From NCBI RefSeq assembly GCF_009711045.1, contig NZ_WMJX01000007.1:1-64000 (forward strand): 64,000 nucleotides of DNA, given 5' to 3'. The notes beneath the pieces were generated by a model. The model had not been told where the DNA came from. It saw only the letters and a list, made by a program, of their open reading frames with translations, and searched no databases. Position numbers and translations under genes: made by a program. Shown here piece after piece: positions 54,110 to 63,123 of the stretch. How positions within the stretch are numbered: the first letter of the stretch is position 1; each line of letters opens with the position of its first letter. This stretch comes from Myroides albus (lineage in GTDB: Bacteria > Bacteroidota > Bacteroidia > Flavobacteriales > Flavobacteriaceae).

Positions 54110-54167
54110 GTGATAGGCTAAAAATGGTATTTATTAGCCGACCAAATGCCCATCACAAGCCGACCAC
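54110..54167. repeat. Phased 11-bp repeats with inverted cap, copy 2
   Basis: The inverted cap GTGATAGGC at 54110-54118 is followed, after a spacer similar to copy 1, by GCCGACCAA (54137), GCCCATCAC (54148) and GCCGACCAC (54159), again exactly 11 bp apart. Confidence 0.85.
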
Positions 54168-54397
54168 TCCTATTCAGGCTGTAAAAAGTACCTTTAAAAG
54201 TAGTTTTCGAAATACGCCTTTACGCATCAAAATACCTTTACAACAAACACAATAATAAGACGGAGCCAAAACATTCAATAAGTAAAAAAAAGAGAAGAAT
54301 ACAATATAAATTACTTATATTTAATAAGTTAGAATATGCTAAAAAACACAAAAAGCGTTCTTAATGTAGATTAAGCAAGACAACATAAGTTTGGTAC

Positions 54398-54405
54398 TAC
54401 CTTTG
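54398..54405 (+). promoter_or_regulatory. -7 promoter box TAccTTTG for yceI
   Basis: Exact consensus 33 nt before the ATG at 54438; no clear -33 element. Confidence 0.5.
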
Positions 54406-54437
54406 TAATAGATAACAAAACAATAAAAATTATTACC

Positions 54438-55013
54438 ATGAAAAAAATAGCATTATTATTTGTAGCAACATTATTTTCGGTAGCTTCATTTGCGCAGACT
54501 AAATGGAATGTAGATAACTACCACTCATTTTTAAACTTCTCAGTAAAACACTTAGGAATTTCTTTTGTAGATGGTCGTTTTGACAAATATTCAGGAACTT
54601 TTGAAGGAACACCTGAAGATTTAACGAAGGGAGCATTCAAGTTCTCTGTAGAGATGAATAGTGTGAACACATCTATCGAGATGCGTGACAACCACTTAAA
54701 AACGGATGACTTCTTCAACGCAGAAAAGTTCCCTACAATGACTTTTGAAAGTACATCAATCAAAAAAGCGGGAAAAGATCAATACAAATTGGAAGGAAAC
54801 CTTACTATCAGAGATGTCACAAAAAAAGTAACCTTTGACCTTACTTATGGTGGTCTATTAAAAGATGATGGACAAGGAAATACGAAATTGGGATTCCAAG
54901 CTTCTACTACGATTAATCGCTTTGATTTCGGAGTAGCGTACGATCCATCAGGACAAGCGATTGCTAAAGATGTAAAAATCAATGTAAACTTAGAGTTTAC
55001 TCAAGTAAAATAA
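54438..55013 (+). CDS. YceI-family periplasmic protein
   Basis: 191 residues. The signal peptide runs to residue 19 (ASFAQ). The lipocalin-like YceI domain follows: WNVDNYHSFLNFSVKHLGI, GRFDKYSGTF, MRDNHLKTDDFFNAEKFP, LEGNLTIRDVTKKVTFDL and INRFDFGVAYD. The fold binds a polyisoprenoid or amide lipid in the cavity; a role in lipid or quinone handling is usual in annotations but unproven. Monocistronic with a strong terminator. Confidence 0.92.
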   Translation: MKKIALLFVATLFSVASFAQTKWNVDNYHSFLNFSVKHLGISFVDGRFDKYSGTFEGTPEDLTKGAFKFSVEMNSVNTSIEMRDNHLKTDDFFNAEKFPTMTFESTSIKKAGKDQYKLEGNLTIRDVTKKVTFDLTYGGLLKDDGQGNTKLGFQASTTINRFDFGVAYDPSGQAIAKDVKINVNLEFTQVK

Positions 55014-55037
55014 TCCTTCTTGATATACCAAACTAAA

Positions 55038-55076
55038 CAAAGAGGCTGTGGAGCAAATTTCTCCATAGCCTCTTTT
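55038..55076. terminator. Bidirectional terminator after yceI
   Basis: AAAGAGGCTGTGGAG pairs with CTCCATAGCCTCTTT (one wobble) with A/T flanks on both sides. Confidence 0.8.
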
Positions 55077-55124
55077 CATATTTTACAGTACAAGCAAACT
55101 ATTCTGTATAAAGACAAACTGCCA

Positions 55125-55754
55125 CTAAATATATACGTTTTCAACAATAATAATCTTGCAATTCTGTCGTTTACTCTCTTCTCTTATACAATTGGATACT
55201 TGGGTTAGCGAAACAGGTTTAAATCGCTTCATAATCCCTAATGCGTTCAACCATTTGAGCAAGCGAATAGATGCCCTCTCTACCCATCGATCTGAATGTG
55301 GACGAATTAACAAACTGGGACGAACAATAACTGTTGAATTAAAACGCAAAGTAAAGATTACCCTTTCCAATTGCCCTTTTACTCGGGTATAGAAATTAGT
55401 ACTCTTGTCATTTGCCCCGATAGAGGATACCATTGCAAACGTTTTAACGCCATTTCCCTTGCAATACTGAGCAAACTGCATCACATAGTCATAATCGATA
55501 TGCTTTTGCCTTTCCTTACTACCTGCTTGCTTGCGTGTTGTTCCTAAACAGCTATAGGCTATATCACCAGTTATCAGGTGAGCCCACTGATCTATTTCTT
55601 CAAAATCGACAATATGCGTAACCAATTTGGGATGTTGAATATCCCACTCACTGCGTATAAAAATATCTACCTCCGTGAAATAATCATCACAGAGTAGCTG
55701 TCTAACTAATACTTTGCCGACTGCTCCAGTCGCACCAATAACTAAAGCCTTCAT
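55125..55754 (-). CDS. NAD(P)-binding Rossmann protein, TIP30/HTATIP2-like
   Basis: 209 residues. The nucleotide motif is VIGATGAVGK at the start; YSCLGTTRKQAGSKE, a DYDYVMQFAQYCK helix, and VSSIGAN near residues 118-124 with YTRVKGQLE matching the Ser and Tyr-x-x-x-Lys positions of extended-SDR relatives. VRPSLLIRP continues the fold. The family lacks a defined substrate; a redox or stress role is possible. It is convergent with yceI. Confidence 0.82.
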   Translation of the reverse strand: MKALVIGATGAVGKVLVRQLLCDDYFTEVDIFIRSEWDIQHPKLVTHIVDFEEIDQWAHLITGDIAYSCLGTTRKQAGSKERQKHIDYDYVMQFAQYCKGNGVKTFAMVSSIGANDKSTNFYTRVKGQLERVIFTLRFNSTVIVRPSLLIRPHSDRWVERASIRLLKWLNALGIMKRFKPVSLTQVSNCIREESKRQNCKIIIVENVYI

Positions 55755-55896
55755 GTTATCTATTTATTTCAATTGTTCAAAAGTAATTAAACGAATCTAA
55801 TATACTATTAAATATATTCAATATAATCACAATATTACACAATACAAACAAATATTTTAACCTTAACAATTGTCATAATTCAAATATAAACACAAA

Positions 55897-55934
55897 AGAA
55901 AGCCAATTTATACAGAAATACAAATTGGCTTTAA
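55897..55934 (-). terminator. Intrinsic terminator after aspA
   Basis: AAAGCCAATTT pairs with AAATTGGCTTT; on the minus strand a CTTTTG tail follows, so the T-run is modest. Confidence 0.65.
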
Positions 55935-55954
55935 ATATTATTTAATAGTATAAA

Positions 55955-57358
55955 CTATTTACTTTTATGTGGTGCTAACATGTGTTTTGGATCTAAGATC
56001 TCATCTAATTTCTCTTTGCTCAATAGATTGTGCTCTAATACTAACTCATAGACTCCTCTGCCAGATTCCAATGCCTCTTTTGCAATCTTTGTACTCGCTT
56101 TATATCCAATATAAGGATTCAAAGCAGTTACAATACCTATACTTCCCATCACCAATTCTTTGTTGTGCTCAACGTTAGCCTTAATTCCAACAACACATTT
56201 GTCCAATAGTGTGTCCATAGCATTCTCCAACCACATCATAGACTCCATTATGGTATGAGCTAATACGGGTTCCATTACATTTAACTGCAACTGTGCCGCC
56301 TCTGAAGCCATCGTAATAGTCATATCATTACCTATCACTTTAAAGCAAACTTGATTCACTACTTCAGGGATAACAGGGTTCACTTTACCAGGCATGATTG
56401 AAGACCCCGGCTGCATTGGAGGCAATTGTATTTCGTTTAATCCTGTACGAGGTCCTGACGATAACAAACGCAAATCATTACAAATCTTAGATAGCTTGAT
56501 AGCTAACTTCTTCAATGATCCTGAGTAAGCGACAAAACCACTCGTATCAGAAGTAGCCTCAACAAGATTCTCTGCCGATACAACCTCTTGTTTCATCAAT
56601 TCACCTAAATTCTTAGCGCATAACTCAGCATATCCTGGTACAGCATTCAAACCTGTTCCGATTGCTGTAGCTCCCATATTTATCTCTAAAAAGGACTTAC
56701 TTGCAAAATTTAGCGCTTGTATTTCTTTCTTCAAGGTAAACGCAAAACCTCCAAACTCCTGACCTAAAGTCATAGGTACAGCGTCTTGAAGTTGTGTACG
56801 TCCCATCTTGATTATATTTTCAAATTCTTTTGCCTTACTTTCAAAACCTTTAACTAATTTCTCTAAGCTATGTACGACAGTTTTATTCATCTCAAAAACA
56901 GCAACCTTAAGTGCAGTTGGATAAGCATCATTGGTAGACTGAGATAAGTTGACATGGTCGTTAGGAGAGCAAAACTGATATTCTCCTTTTTGATGTCCTA
57001 AAATTTCTAAAGCGCGATTGGCAATTACTTCATTGGCATTCATGTTTACTGAAGTTCCTGCTCCTCCCTGAATCATATCAATAGGAAACTCCTCTAAAAA
57101 CTTTCCACTTAAAATCTCTTGACATGCCTCAGCGATAGCTTTATAAATTTTCTCATCTAATACATCTAACTCAAAATTAGTCTTCGCTGCAGCCCATTTA
57201 ACTTGTGCTAACCCTTTTACAAACTCAGGGTAGTGAGACAATTTACTATTAGATATTTTAAAATTATTTATTGCACGTTGTGACTGAACACCATAATATG
57301 CTTCTTGAGGAACTTGTAATTCTCCTAACAAATCACTCTCTACTCTCGTTAAACCCAT
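55955..57358 (-). CDS. aspA: Aspartate ammonia-lyase
   Basis: 467 residues. It deaminates aspartate to fumarate. It belongs to the fumarase II/aspartase superfamily: RVESDLLGELQVPQEAYYGV, GGAGTSVNMNANEVIANRA, and the signature PGSSIMPGKVNPVIPEVVNQ with the catalytic Ser loop. TDTS-type loops and KMGRTQLQDAVPM match aspartase rather than fumarase. It is monocistronic and supplies fumarate to the class I fumarase and SdhAB seen elsewhere in the window. Confidence 0.94.
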   Translation of the reverse strand: MGLTRVESDLLGELQVPQEAYYGVQSQRAINNFKISNSKLSHYPEFVKGLAQVKWAAAKTNFELDVLDEKIYKAIAEACQEILSGKFLEEFPIDMIQGGAGTSVNMNANEVIANRALEILGHQKGEYQFCSPNDHVNLSQSTNDAYPTALKVAVFEMNKTVVHSLEKLVKGFESKAKEFENIIKMGRTQLQDAVPMTLGQEFGGFAFTLKKEIQALNFASKSFLEINMGATAIGTGLNAVPGYAELCAKNLGELMKQEVVSAENLVEATSDTSGFVAYSGSLKKLAIKLSKICNDLRLLSSGPRTGLNEIQLPPMQPGSSIMPGKVNPVIPEVVNQVCFKVIGNDMTITMASEAAQLQLNVMEPVLAHTIMESMMWLENAMDTLLDKCVVGIKANVEHNKELVMGSIGIVTALNPYIGYKASTKIAKEALESGRGVYELVLEHNLLSKEKLDEILDPKHMLAPHKSK

Positions 57359-57424
57359 AGTTAAATAATTTTTAATTAATCACTAATTTACAAAGTATAA
57401 ATCAAATAATTTATAATTATTCAC

Positions 57425-57817
57425 TTAGTTTTCATCTTTAAATGTACCTGAGACATAATACCACTGATCACCCAACTTCTCAAACAAAGAATTTTCATAG
57501 TGTTCGTGCTCTACCCCTTGCTGATCCATGAAAAAAGCTTTAAATACAACTTGACTTTCCCCACTGGAAACGATTTCTAACTTTAACCAAACGTTATCTT
57601 TAGCCCATTGTAGAATAGCCTTTTTACTGTGCTGATACCTAACCTTAGGATGAGTAGTATCAATAATGTACTTGGCATTAGCCAGCACGTATGCACTGTA
57701 TCTTGAGCGCATTAACTCAATTGCTGTAGTCGGCTTCTCTTTGGCAGATAAAAATCGCCCACAACAATTCTCATAAGTCATCTCACTGCCGCAATAGCAC
57801 AATTTACTCTCTGTCAT
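57425..57817 (-). CDS. YchJ-family SEC-C motif protein
   Basis: 130 residues. The SEC-C zinc motif CYCGSEMTYENCCGRF sits at residues 7-22. A YchJ-type domain follows: AIELMRSRYSAYVLANAKYI, TTHPKVRYQ and KLEIVSSGESQVVFKAFF. Function unknown; SEC-C domains bind zinc. It lies 5 nt from the next gene upstream, so the two are probably an operon. Confidence 0.9.
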   Translation of the reverse strand: MTESKLCYCGSEMTYENCCGRFLSAKEKPTTAIELMRSRYSAYVLANAKYIIDTTHPKVRYQHSKKAILQWAKDNVWLKLEIVSSGESQVVFKAFFMDQQGVEHEHYENSLFEKLGDQWYYVSGTFKDEN

Positions 57818-57822
57818 ATTCT

Positions 57823-58020
57823 TTACTTCTTAATGCTGTTAACAATCTTTAGATACTTAGCATATAAGACAACTTCATCATCTGTTTGTGCTTCATCTAT
57901 CCCTTGTTTTATACTGAAAACTAATTCTTCTATCTTCTCGGATAAATCAAGCTTATCGTTCTCTTTCGCCACTTTCATCAATACGATTATTTCACGTTGT
58001 ATTCTCTCTTGCTTTGTCAT
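57823..58020 (-). CDS. Small helical protein upstream of ychJ-like gene
   Basis: 65 residues from ATG 58020 (MTKQERIQREIIVLMKVAKE). A longer reading from TTG 58041 is rejected because the -7 box at 58039-58046 overlaps it. It is charged and helical (KLDLSEKIEELVFSIKQGI), with no known family. It forms a likely two-gene operon with the YchJ-like gene, separated by 5 nt. Confidence 0.7.
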   Translation of the reverse strand: MTKQERIQREIIVLMKVAKENDKLDLSEKIEELVFSIKQGIDEAQTDDEVVLYAKYLKIVNSIKK

Positions 58021-58038
58021 TGAATATTCTTTAAAGGA

Positions 58039-58046
58039 CAAAGATA
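58039..58046 (-). promoter_or_regulatory. -7 promoter box TAtcTTTG for the small-protein/ychJ operon
   Basis: CAAAGATA on the plus strand reads TATCTTTG on the minus strand, ending 19 nt before ATG 58020. Confidence 0.55.
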
Positions 58047-58159
58047 TTCGCTAAAAACTCATTTGAGAAATTCTATTTTATTATTTTCATAGATCATTAA
58101 TATTCAGACAGATAAACCTAATTGAGAACTTAATCAACTTACTATTTCCTAAGTGTTGT

Positions 58160-58807
58160 ATGGCCTGCAATACACTTTTGCTAAAAAATGAGATAATCTT
58201 GTGTACAATCTGTAGATGTGCCTTACCCATAACCAACCAGCACAAAATAGCAAACAATCAGTCTATGGGAAAATTCTATGGTCGGGTAAAAATAGAAATG
58301 GCTTGTAGTTTTCTATACTATAAAAAAGGAACAGCTACTCAAAATATACTTCACAATCTGAAGTATAACAACCACCCTGAAATTAGTTACTTCCTTGGTA
58401 ATCTATATGCACAGCAATTGAAGGAAACCACAATATTAGATACAGTCGATGAAATAATCGCTGTACCTCTCCACAAATCTAAACAAAGAAAGAGGGGGTA
58501 CAACCAAGTAGAGGGATTTGCCAAAGCACTGGCCGATAATTTTCACATCCCTATCAATGAGAAATTATTAATCAAAAGTAAGAGAGGTAAATCTCAAGCC
58601 AAAAAAGGGCTATTTGATCGGTTAAAAACAAAAGAGGCAGAATTTGTGCTCTGTCCGAAAGCAGACAAACAAGCAAAACACTTCTTGCTATTAGATGATA
58701 TCCTAACAACAGGCAGCACATTAGAAAAATGCGCTAAACAACTGCTCAATATACCGCATTCAAAAGTAACAATACTCTGTTTAGCAATGTCTACAAAAAG
58801 TTTTTAA
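58160..58807 (+). CDS. ComF-like phosphoribosyltransferase-fold protein
   Basis: 215 residues from ATG 58160. ComF relatives support DNA uptake/repair and carry an N-terminal zinc finger and a PRTase domain. The PRPP loop LLLDDILTTGSTLEKC is at about residues 175-190, preceded by VPLHKSKQRKRGYNQVEGFAKAL. Family proteins start with L(F)FPxxCxxC. Here that block (INLLFPKCC then MAC) begins 13 codons before the ATG, and no ATG, GTG or TTG lies in frame before it. So either a rare start (e.g. ATT 58121) is used or the first zinc Cys pair is lost. CTIC follows at residue 15. Confidence 0.85.
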   Translation: MACNTLLLKNEIILCTICRCALPITNQHKIANNQSMGKFYGRVKIEMACSFLYYKKGTATQNILHNLKYNNHPEISYFLGNLYAQQLKETTILDTVDEIIAVPLHKSKQRKRGYNQVEGFAKALADNFHIPINEKLLIKSKRGKSQAKKGLFDRLKTKEAEFVLCPKADKQAKHFLLLDDILTTGSTLEKCAKQLLNIPHSKVTILCLAMSTKSF

Positions 58808-58865
58808 TTACAGATACTTTCGAAGTAAAAAATATAATCGTTAATTTGCTTTTTAAAATAGAGTT

Positions 58866-60473
58866 ATGTCGAAGTTTCGAATATATTTTATCACATGTTT
58901 ACTTGTACTATGCGTAGTTAGTTTGACTAACTGTGCGAAGCGCGGTTATATAACTGGTGGTCCTCAAGATACCATTCCTCCAGTAGTACTAAAAAGTACT
59001 CCTAAGAACTTTACTACAAACTTCAAAGGAGATCTAATAACTATTGATTTTGATGAGTTTATCAAAGTAAATAAGTTAAATCAAAACTTGATTATTTCAC
59101 CACCTATGGAAAATGATCCAGAGGTAACACCTATGGGAAATGCCAAACGAGTGATCACGATTAAATTGCGAGACACTCTAAAGGAAAATACGACATACAG
59201 TTTTAACTTTGGCGATGCTATTGTAGATAATAACGAAGGCAATATCTTAAAACAATTTAAGTATATATTCTCTACAGGAGATTTTATCGATTCTTTAAAA
59301 CTAAGTGGAAAAATATCAAGTGCTAATCAATTAAAAGCAGACAATTTTGTCAATGTCATGCTTTATGATGCACGAACTTTTACAGACTCTACTGTTTACA
59401 AGCAAAAACCACTTTATGTCACTAATACTTTAGATAGTTTAACTGATTTTACAATTGAGAATATCAAAGAAGGAACGTACTATCTTATAGCGTTAAAAGA
59501 CAAGAACAACAATTATAAATTTGACCCAAAACAAGATAAAATCGCTTTTGTCAAAGATTCGATTACTATACCAACCGATCAGACTTATAATCTTGTCTTA
59601 TTTAAATCACAGGAAAATTTAGAGGTTAATAGACCTTCTCAAATATCGCAAAACAAGTGGTATCTACCCTATTTTGGAGATATAAAAGATGCGGAACTAA
59701 CCGTATCAAAAAACGATAGTATCATCAAGAGTACCTATACTCAATTACCGCAAAAAGATTCTCTACAAGTGTGGTTCCCTCAAGTCATTGCGGATTCTCT
59801 ACACGTAAAAGTTGTAAAAGGAGATTATGACAAAACCTTTACAGTCAAACCAAGAGCAAAGGTAAAAGAAATAGACTCTTTAGCTATCACTGGGACAAAT
59901 AGTGTCTTGCATTACATCAATGACTTCAAATTAAATACCTCTACACCTGTGGAGTCAATTAACAAGGAGTTGATCACCGTTTTAAACAAAGATTCTGTAG
60001 CAATTCCCTTCTCTATTGAGAATAAGAAAATGCAACATGATATCTTACTTAAGTTTGAGAAAGAGGAAAATGGCAATTACTATATTAATTTAATGCCAAA
60101 AGCCCTTACTGACTTTTTTGGGACATCTAATGATACATTAAATTACACCGTAAAAACAAATCCTCATACAGATTACGGTAATCTATTCTTAAACTTTACA
60201 GGGATAAAGAGATTCCCAATCATAATAGAGTTATTGGATGAGAGAGAGCAACTTGTAGCAAGTCAATATAGCGAAGAAAAGACCGATATTGAGTTCCTTT
60301 TACTACAACCGAAAAAATACTATATCCGAGTAATATACGATGATAATAAAAATGGCAAGTGGGATTCAGGATACTATTGGGACAAAAGACAACCCGAAGA
60401 AACAATCTACTTCCCTGAGGCTATTGATGTAAGAGCCAATTGGGATATACAACAAGATATCAATTTTCAATAA
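58866..60473 (+). CDS. Big_5 Ig-like domain lipoprotein
   Basis: 535 residues. The lipoprotein signal ends at residue 23 (LTNC). An Ig-like (Big_5) domain follows: PPVVLKSTPKNFTTNF, ITIDFDEFIKVNKLNQNL, and RVITIKLRDTLKENTTYSF with the FGDAIVDNNEGN end, at about residues 38-140. The middle and C-terminal parts are beta-rich with GTYYLIALKDKNNNYKFDP and YIRVIYDDNKNGKWDSGYY repeats that resemble SpaA-like or calcium-binding Ig folds. Probably outer-membrane attached; function unknown. Long and conserved in Flavobacteriia. Confidence 0.82.
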   Translation: MSKFRIYFITCLLVLCVVSLTNCAKRGYITGGPQDTIPPVVLKSTPKNFTTNFKGDLITIDFDEFIKVNKLNQNLIISPPMENDPEVTPMGNAKRVITIKLRDTLKENTTYSFNFGDAIVDNNEGNILKQFKYIFSTGDFIDSLKLSGKISSANQLKADNFVNVMLYDARTFTDSTVYKQKPLYVTNTLDSLTDFTIENIKEGTYYLIALKDKNNNYKFDPKQDKIAFVKDSITIPTDQTYNLVLFKSQENLEVNRPSQISQNKWYLPYFGDIKDAELTVSKNDSIIKSTYTQLPQKDSLQVWFPQVIADSLHVKVVKGDYDKTFTVKPRAKVKEIDSLAITGTNSVLHYINDFKLNTSTPVESINKELITVLNKDSVAIPFSIENKKMQHDILLKFEKEENGNYYINLMPKALTDFFGTSNDTLNYTVKTNPHTDYGNLFLNFTGIKRFPIIIELLDEREQLVASQYSEEKTDIEFLLLQPKKYYIRVIYDDNKNGKWDSGYYWDKRQPEETIYFPEAIDVRANWDIQQDINFQ

Positions 60474-60509
60474 AAAAATAGCCTCAATTAGATTGAGGCT
60501 ATTTTTTTT
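60472..60509. terminator. Bidirectional terminator
   Basis: AATAGCCTCAAT pairs with ATTGAGGCTATT with A- and T-runs outside; serves the Ig-like lipoprotein and the convergent amidase. Confidence 0.85.
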
Positions 60510-60538
60510 CTATAAATTACATTATGAATGTTCTAAAA

Positions 60539-61312
60539 TCACTTTAGGTCTATTGTAAATTGATCAGCATCTCTAAGAAACCCAAACCGATCTCTTGCTT
60601 TGTTCTGTAAACCTAAGTCTAAACTAACAGTTGCTACTTGTTGACCAACAAGAGGCTCGATTAAATACTTACCCATATAATCAATCACCTGTGAATGCCC
60701 TGAATAAACGTTGTTATTCTCATCACTGCCACAACGGTTAACACCTATTACATAACTCATATTCTCAATTGCTCTTGCCTTGATAATAGTATCCCATGCA
60801 TAAATGCGTTGATCAGGCCAACTTGCCACATAAATCAACAAATCGTATTCTGCTTTACTATTTCGAGCGAATACAGGGAATCTCAAATCATAACATACTA
60901 AAGGACAAATTCTCCAACCTTTGTAGTTAACAATAATGCGATTCTGTCCTGCTGTGTAAACCTTCTCCTCACCTGCCAGTGAAAACAAGTGTCGTTTGTC
61001 GTAATAATGTAACTCTTTACTTGGTTCAATGAAAAGCAATCGATTGAAGAATTGCTGATTCTCCTTTATGACTACACTTCCAATGATTGCCATATTCTTT
61101 TGATTGGCAATCTCTGTTAGATGAGCTAAGAACTCATCCTCCATTGTCATATACACGCGTTCTGGCTGCATAGTAAAACCTGATGTAAACATCTCAGGTA
61201 AAACAACTAAGTCAACGTCTTGCTGAATCTCATTTAACTGCTTAATAAATTGTTTTTTATTCTCCTCTACATTTTCCCAAGCCAATGGAGATTGTAACAC
61301 TGCTACTTTCAT
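60539..61312 (-). CDS. Nitrilase-superfamily omega-amidase
   Basis: 257 residues. The catalytic triad is visible: Glu in LPEMFTSGF near residue 41, Lys in YYDKRHLFSL near residue 110, and Cys in CPLVCYDLRFP near residue 147. The layout matches YafV/NIT2 omega-amidases that hydrolyse alpha-ketoglutaramate or related amides in metabolite repair. Monocistronic apart from the shared terminator. Confidence 0.9.
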   Translation of the reverse strand: MKVAVLQSPLAWENVEENKKQFIKQLNEIQQDVDLVVLPEMFTSGFTMQPERVYMTMEDEFLAHLTEIANQKNMAIIGSVVIKENQQFFNRLLFIEPSKELHYYDKRHLFSLAGEEKVYTAGQNRIIVNYKGWRICPLVCYDLRFPVFARNSKAEYDLLIYVASWPDQRIYAWDTIIKARAIENMSYVIGVNRCGSDENNNVYSGHSQVIDYMGKYLIEPLVGQQVATVSLDLGLQNKARDRFGFLRDADQFTIDLK

Positions 61313-61352
61313 AAAATACCTATTAGAACTCCAAAAATAAGCATAATAAATC

Positions 61353-62204
61353 TTACTTCGCTTTCATGCTGTTTCCACAACAAGGGCAAGTTACTTCAGG
61401 ATCACAGCCATGCGTATTAAACTCATCCTTTCTCTTCTTCTCTTTACGCTCGGCAAGTTCCTCTGCAAAACCAGAAGATATAATACCTGTCGGCAGGGCG
61501 AAAAAACCAATACCGATCACAGCTAACACACCACCAATCAACTTTCCAAAGATTGTAATGGGATATATATCGCCATATCCCACCGTACAAATAGTAATAA
61601 CAGACCACCACATAGAATCAGGAATACTCGAAAATGCGTTTGGCTGGAAAGGGTTCTCAGCATAATAAATAGCTGTAGAAGCTATCAACAACAAAAAGAC
61701 AAGCATGAAAGCAGCTATCGCTAACTCACTTGCTTTGCGTTTAAAGACATTTACCACGATAGATAAGGCAGAAACATACTTTGTAATTTTAAACACCCTT
61801 AGGAGTCTAAAAACCCGCATCAAACGAATTACACGTAGGTCAAAATGCACGAAGGATAAATAAAAAGGAAGTATAGCCAACAAATCTATTAATTGCATCG
61901 AAGTGAACGCATACTTAACCCTACCCAACAAAGGCTTATTAAAACGAGGATCGCAAGTTATCGACCACATTCTCAAGAAATATTCAACAGAAAAAAATAT
62001 AACAGAGAATAAATTGAAGTAATAAAAAAAACTGGCATAATCCTCTTTCACTTCAGGTATAGATTCAAATATTAAAGAAAGAGCATTGATCAAGATTAAA
62101 ATAATGATAGCACCTTGAACAACCTTACTACCTATTGTCGTAGAATCATTGTTTAATACATCATATACCTTATACTTAAAAGCCATGTACTTTGTAGCTT
62201 TCAT
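61353..62204 (-). CDS. Voltage-gated-type potassium channel
   Basis: 283 residues. Six membrane helices: S1-S3 at about residues 27-110, the S4-like segment DLRVIRLMRVFRLLRVFKI with Arg at every third position, S5 and S6 around the selectivity filter TICTVGYGDIYP near residue 208. The C-terminal tail is short (about 45 residues) and charged, then carries Cys (DPEVTCPCCGNSM), a possible small zinc ribbon. It would pass K+ in response to voltage; the trigger in vivo is unknown. Confidence 0.9.
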   Translation of the reverse strand: MKATKYMAFKYKVYDVLNNDSTTIGSKVVQGAIIILILINALSLIFESIPEVKEDYASFFYYFNLFSVIFFSVEYFLRMWSITCDPRFNKPLLGRVKYAFTSMQLIDLLAILPFYLSFVHFDLRVIRLMRVFRLLRVFKITKYVSALSIVVNVFKRKASELAIAAFMLVFLLLIASTAIYYAENPFQPNAFSSIPDSMWWSVITICTVGYGDIYPITIFGKLIGGVLAVIGIGFFALPTGIISSGFAEELAERKEKKRKDEFNTHGCDPEVTCPCCGNSMKAK

Positions 62205-62272
62205 AAATTAAATTGTAAAAAATAAAATGCAAAAATAAATCATCTCATTTTTTACAATTAAAATAAAAACAT

Positions 62273-62304
62273 AAAAAAAGCAGATATATTTCTATATCTG
62301 CTTT
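62273..62304 (-). terminator. Intrinsic terminator after sdhB
   Basis: AAAGCAGATATA pairs with TATATCTGCTTT around a TTTC loop, with a T-run on the minus strand. Confidence 0.85.
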
Positions 62305-62328
62305 CAATTTATGTTTGGAAAAACAATG

Positions 62329-63078
62329 TTATTTCAAACTTGCTTTTAAGTACTCTCTGTTCATACGAGCGATGTTCTCTAAAGAGATTCCCTTAGGACA
62401 TTCTACTTCACAAGCACCTGTATTCGTACAGTTACCAAATCCAAGAGCATCCATTTCATTCACCATGTTTAACACGCGTTCAGCAGCCTCTACTTTACCT
62501 TGTGGTAACAAAGCAAACTGAGAAACTTTTGCAGATACGAATAACATAGCTGATGAGTTTTTACAAGTAGCTACACATGCCCCACACCCAATACAAGTAG
62601 CAGCATCAAATGCACGGTCTGCATCGTGTTTAGGAATAGGTATAGCATTTGCATCTTGTGTATTACCTGATGTATTTACAGATACGAAACCACCTGCGTG
62701 TTGAATTTTATCAAAAGCAGTACGGTCAACTACTAAGTCTTTAATCACAGGGAAAGCTTTAGCTCTAAATGGCTCGATATAAATAGTATCACCATCTTTG
62801 AACATTCTCATGTGTAACTGACAAGTAGTGATTCCTCTATCTGGTCCATGTGCTTCACCATTAATAAATAAAGAACACATACCACAAATACCTTCACGAC
62901 AGTCATGGTCGAAAGCTACAGGATCATCACCTTTCTCGATTAACTCGTTGTTTAATACATCAAGCATTTCTAAGAAAGACATATCAGGAGAAACATTGCT
63001 GATTTTGTAATCAACCATTTGTCCTTTTTCTTTAGCGTTTTTTTGACGCCATATTTTTAGTGTAAGATTCATTTGCAT
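62329..63078 (-). CDS. sdhB: Succinate dehydrogenase/fumarate reductase iron-sulfur subunit
   Basis: 249 residues. It passes electrons from the flavoprotein to the quinone. The 2Fe-2S ligands are in [10 protein letters not shown] and the later CQLHM; the 4Fe-4S motif is [11 protein letters not shown]; the 3Fe-4S/4Fe-4S region is [15 protein letters not shown]. It starts at ATG 63078 or 63072 (MNLTLKIW), the latter matching relatives. It lies 45 nt after sdhA, as in an sdhCAB operon. Confidence 0.95.
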   Translation of the reverse strand: MQMNLTLKIWRQKNAKEKGQMVDYKISNVSPDMSFLEMLDVLNNELIEKGDDPVAFDHDCREGICGMCSLFINGEAHGPDRGITTCQLHMRMFKDGDTIYIEPFRAKAFPVIKDLVVDRTAFDKIQHAGGFVSVNTSGNTQDANAIPIPKHDADRAFDAATCIGCGACVATCKNSSAMLFVSAKVSQFALLPQGKVEAAERVLNMVNEMDALGFGNCTNTGACEVECPKGISLENIARMNREYLKASLK

Positions 63079-63123
63079 CGAATTTTTACAATAAGATAAG
63101 ATCCGAAGATCTTAATCTCAATA

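Larger units (their letters stand above)
53305..54437. other. 1.1-kb degenerate region
   Basis: It contains a decayed minus-strand membrane-protein gene (53325-53780), the second copy of the 11-bp-phased repeats (54110-54167) and a yceI promoter. No other gene or RNA seen. Confidence 0.5.
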
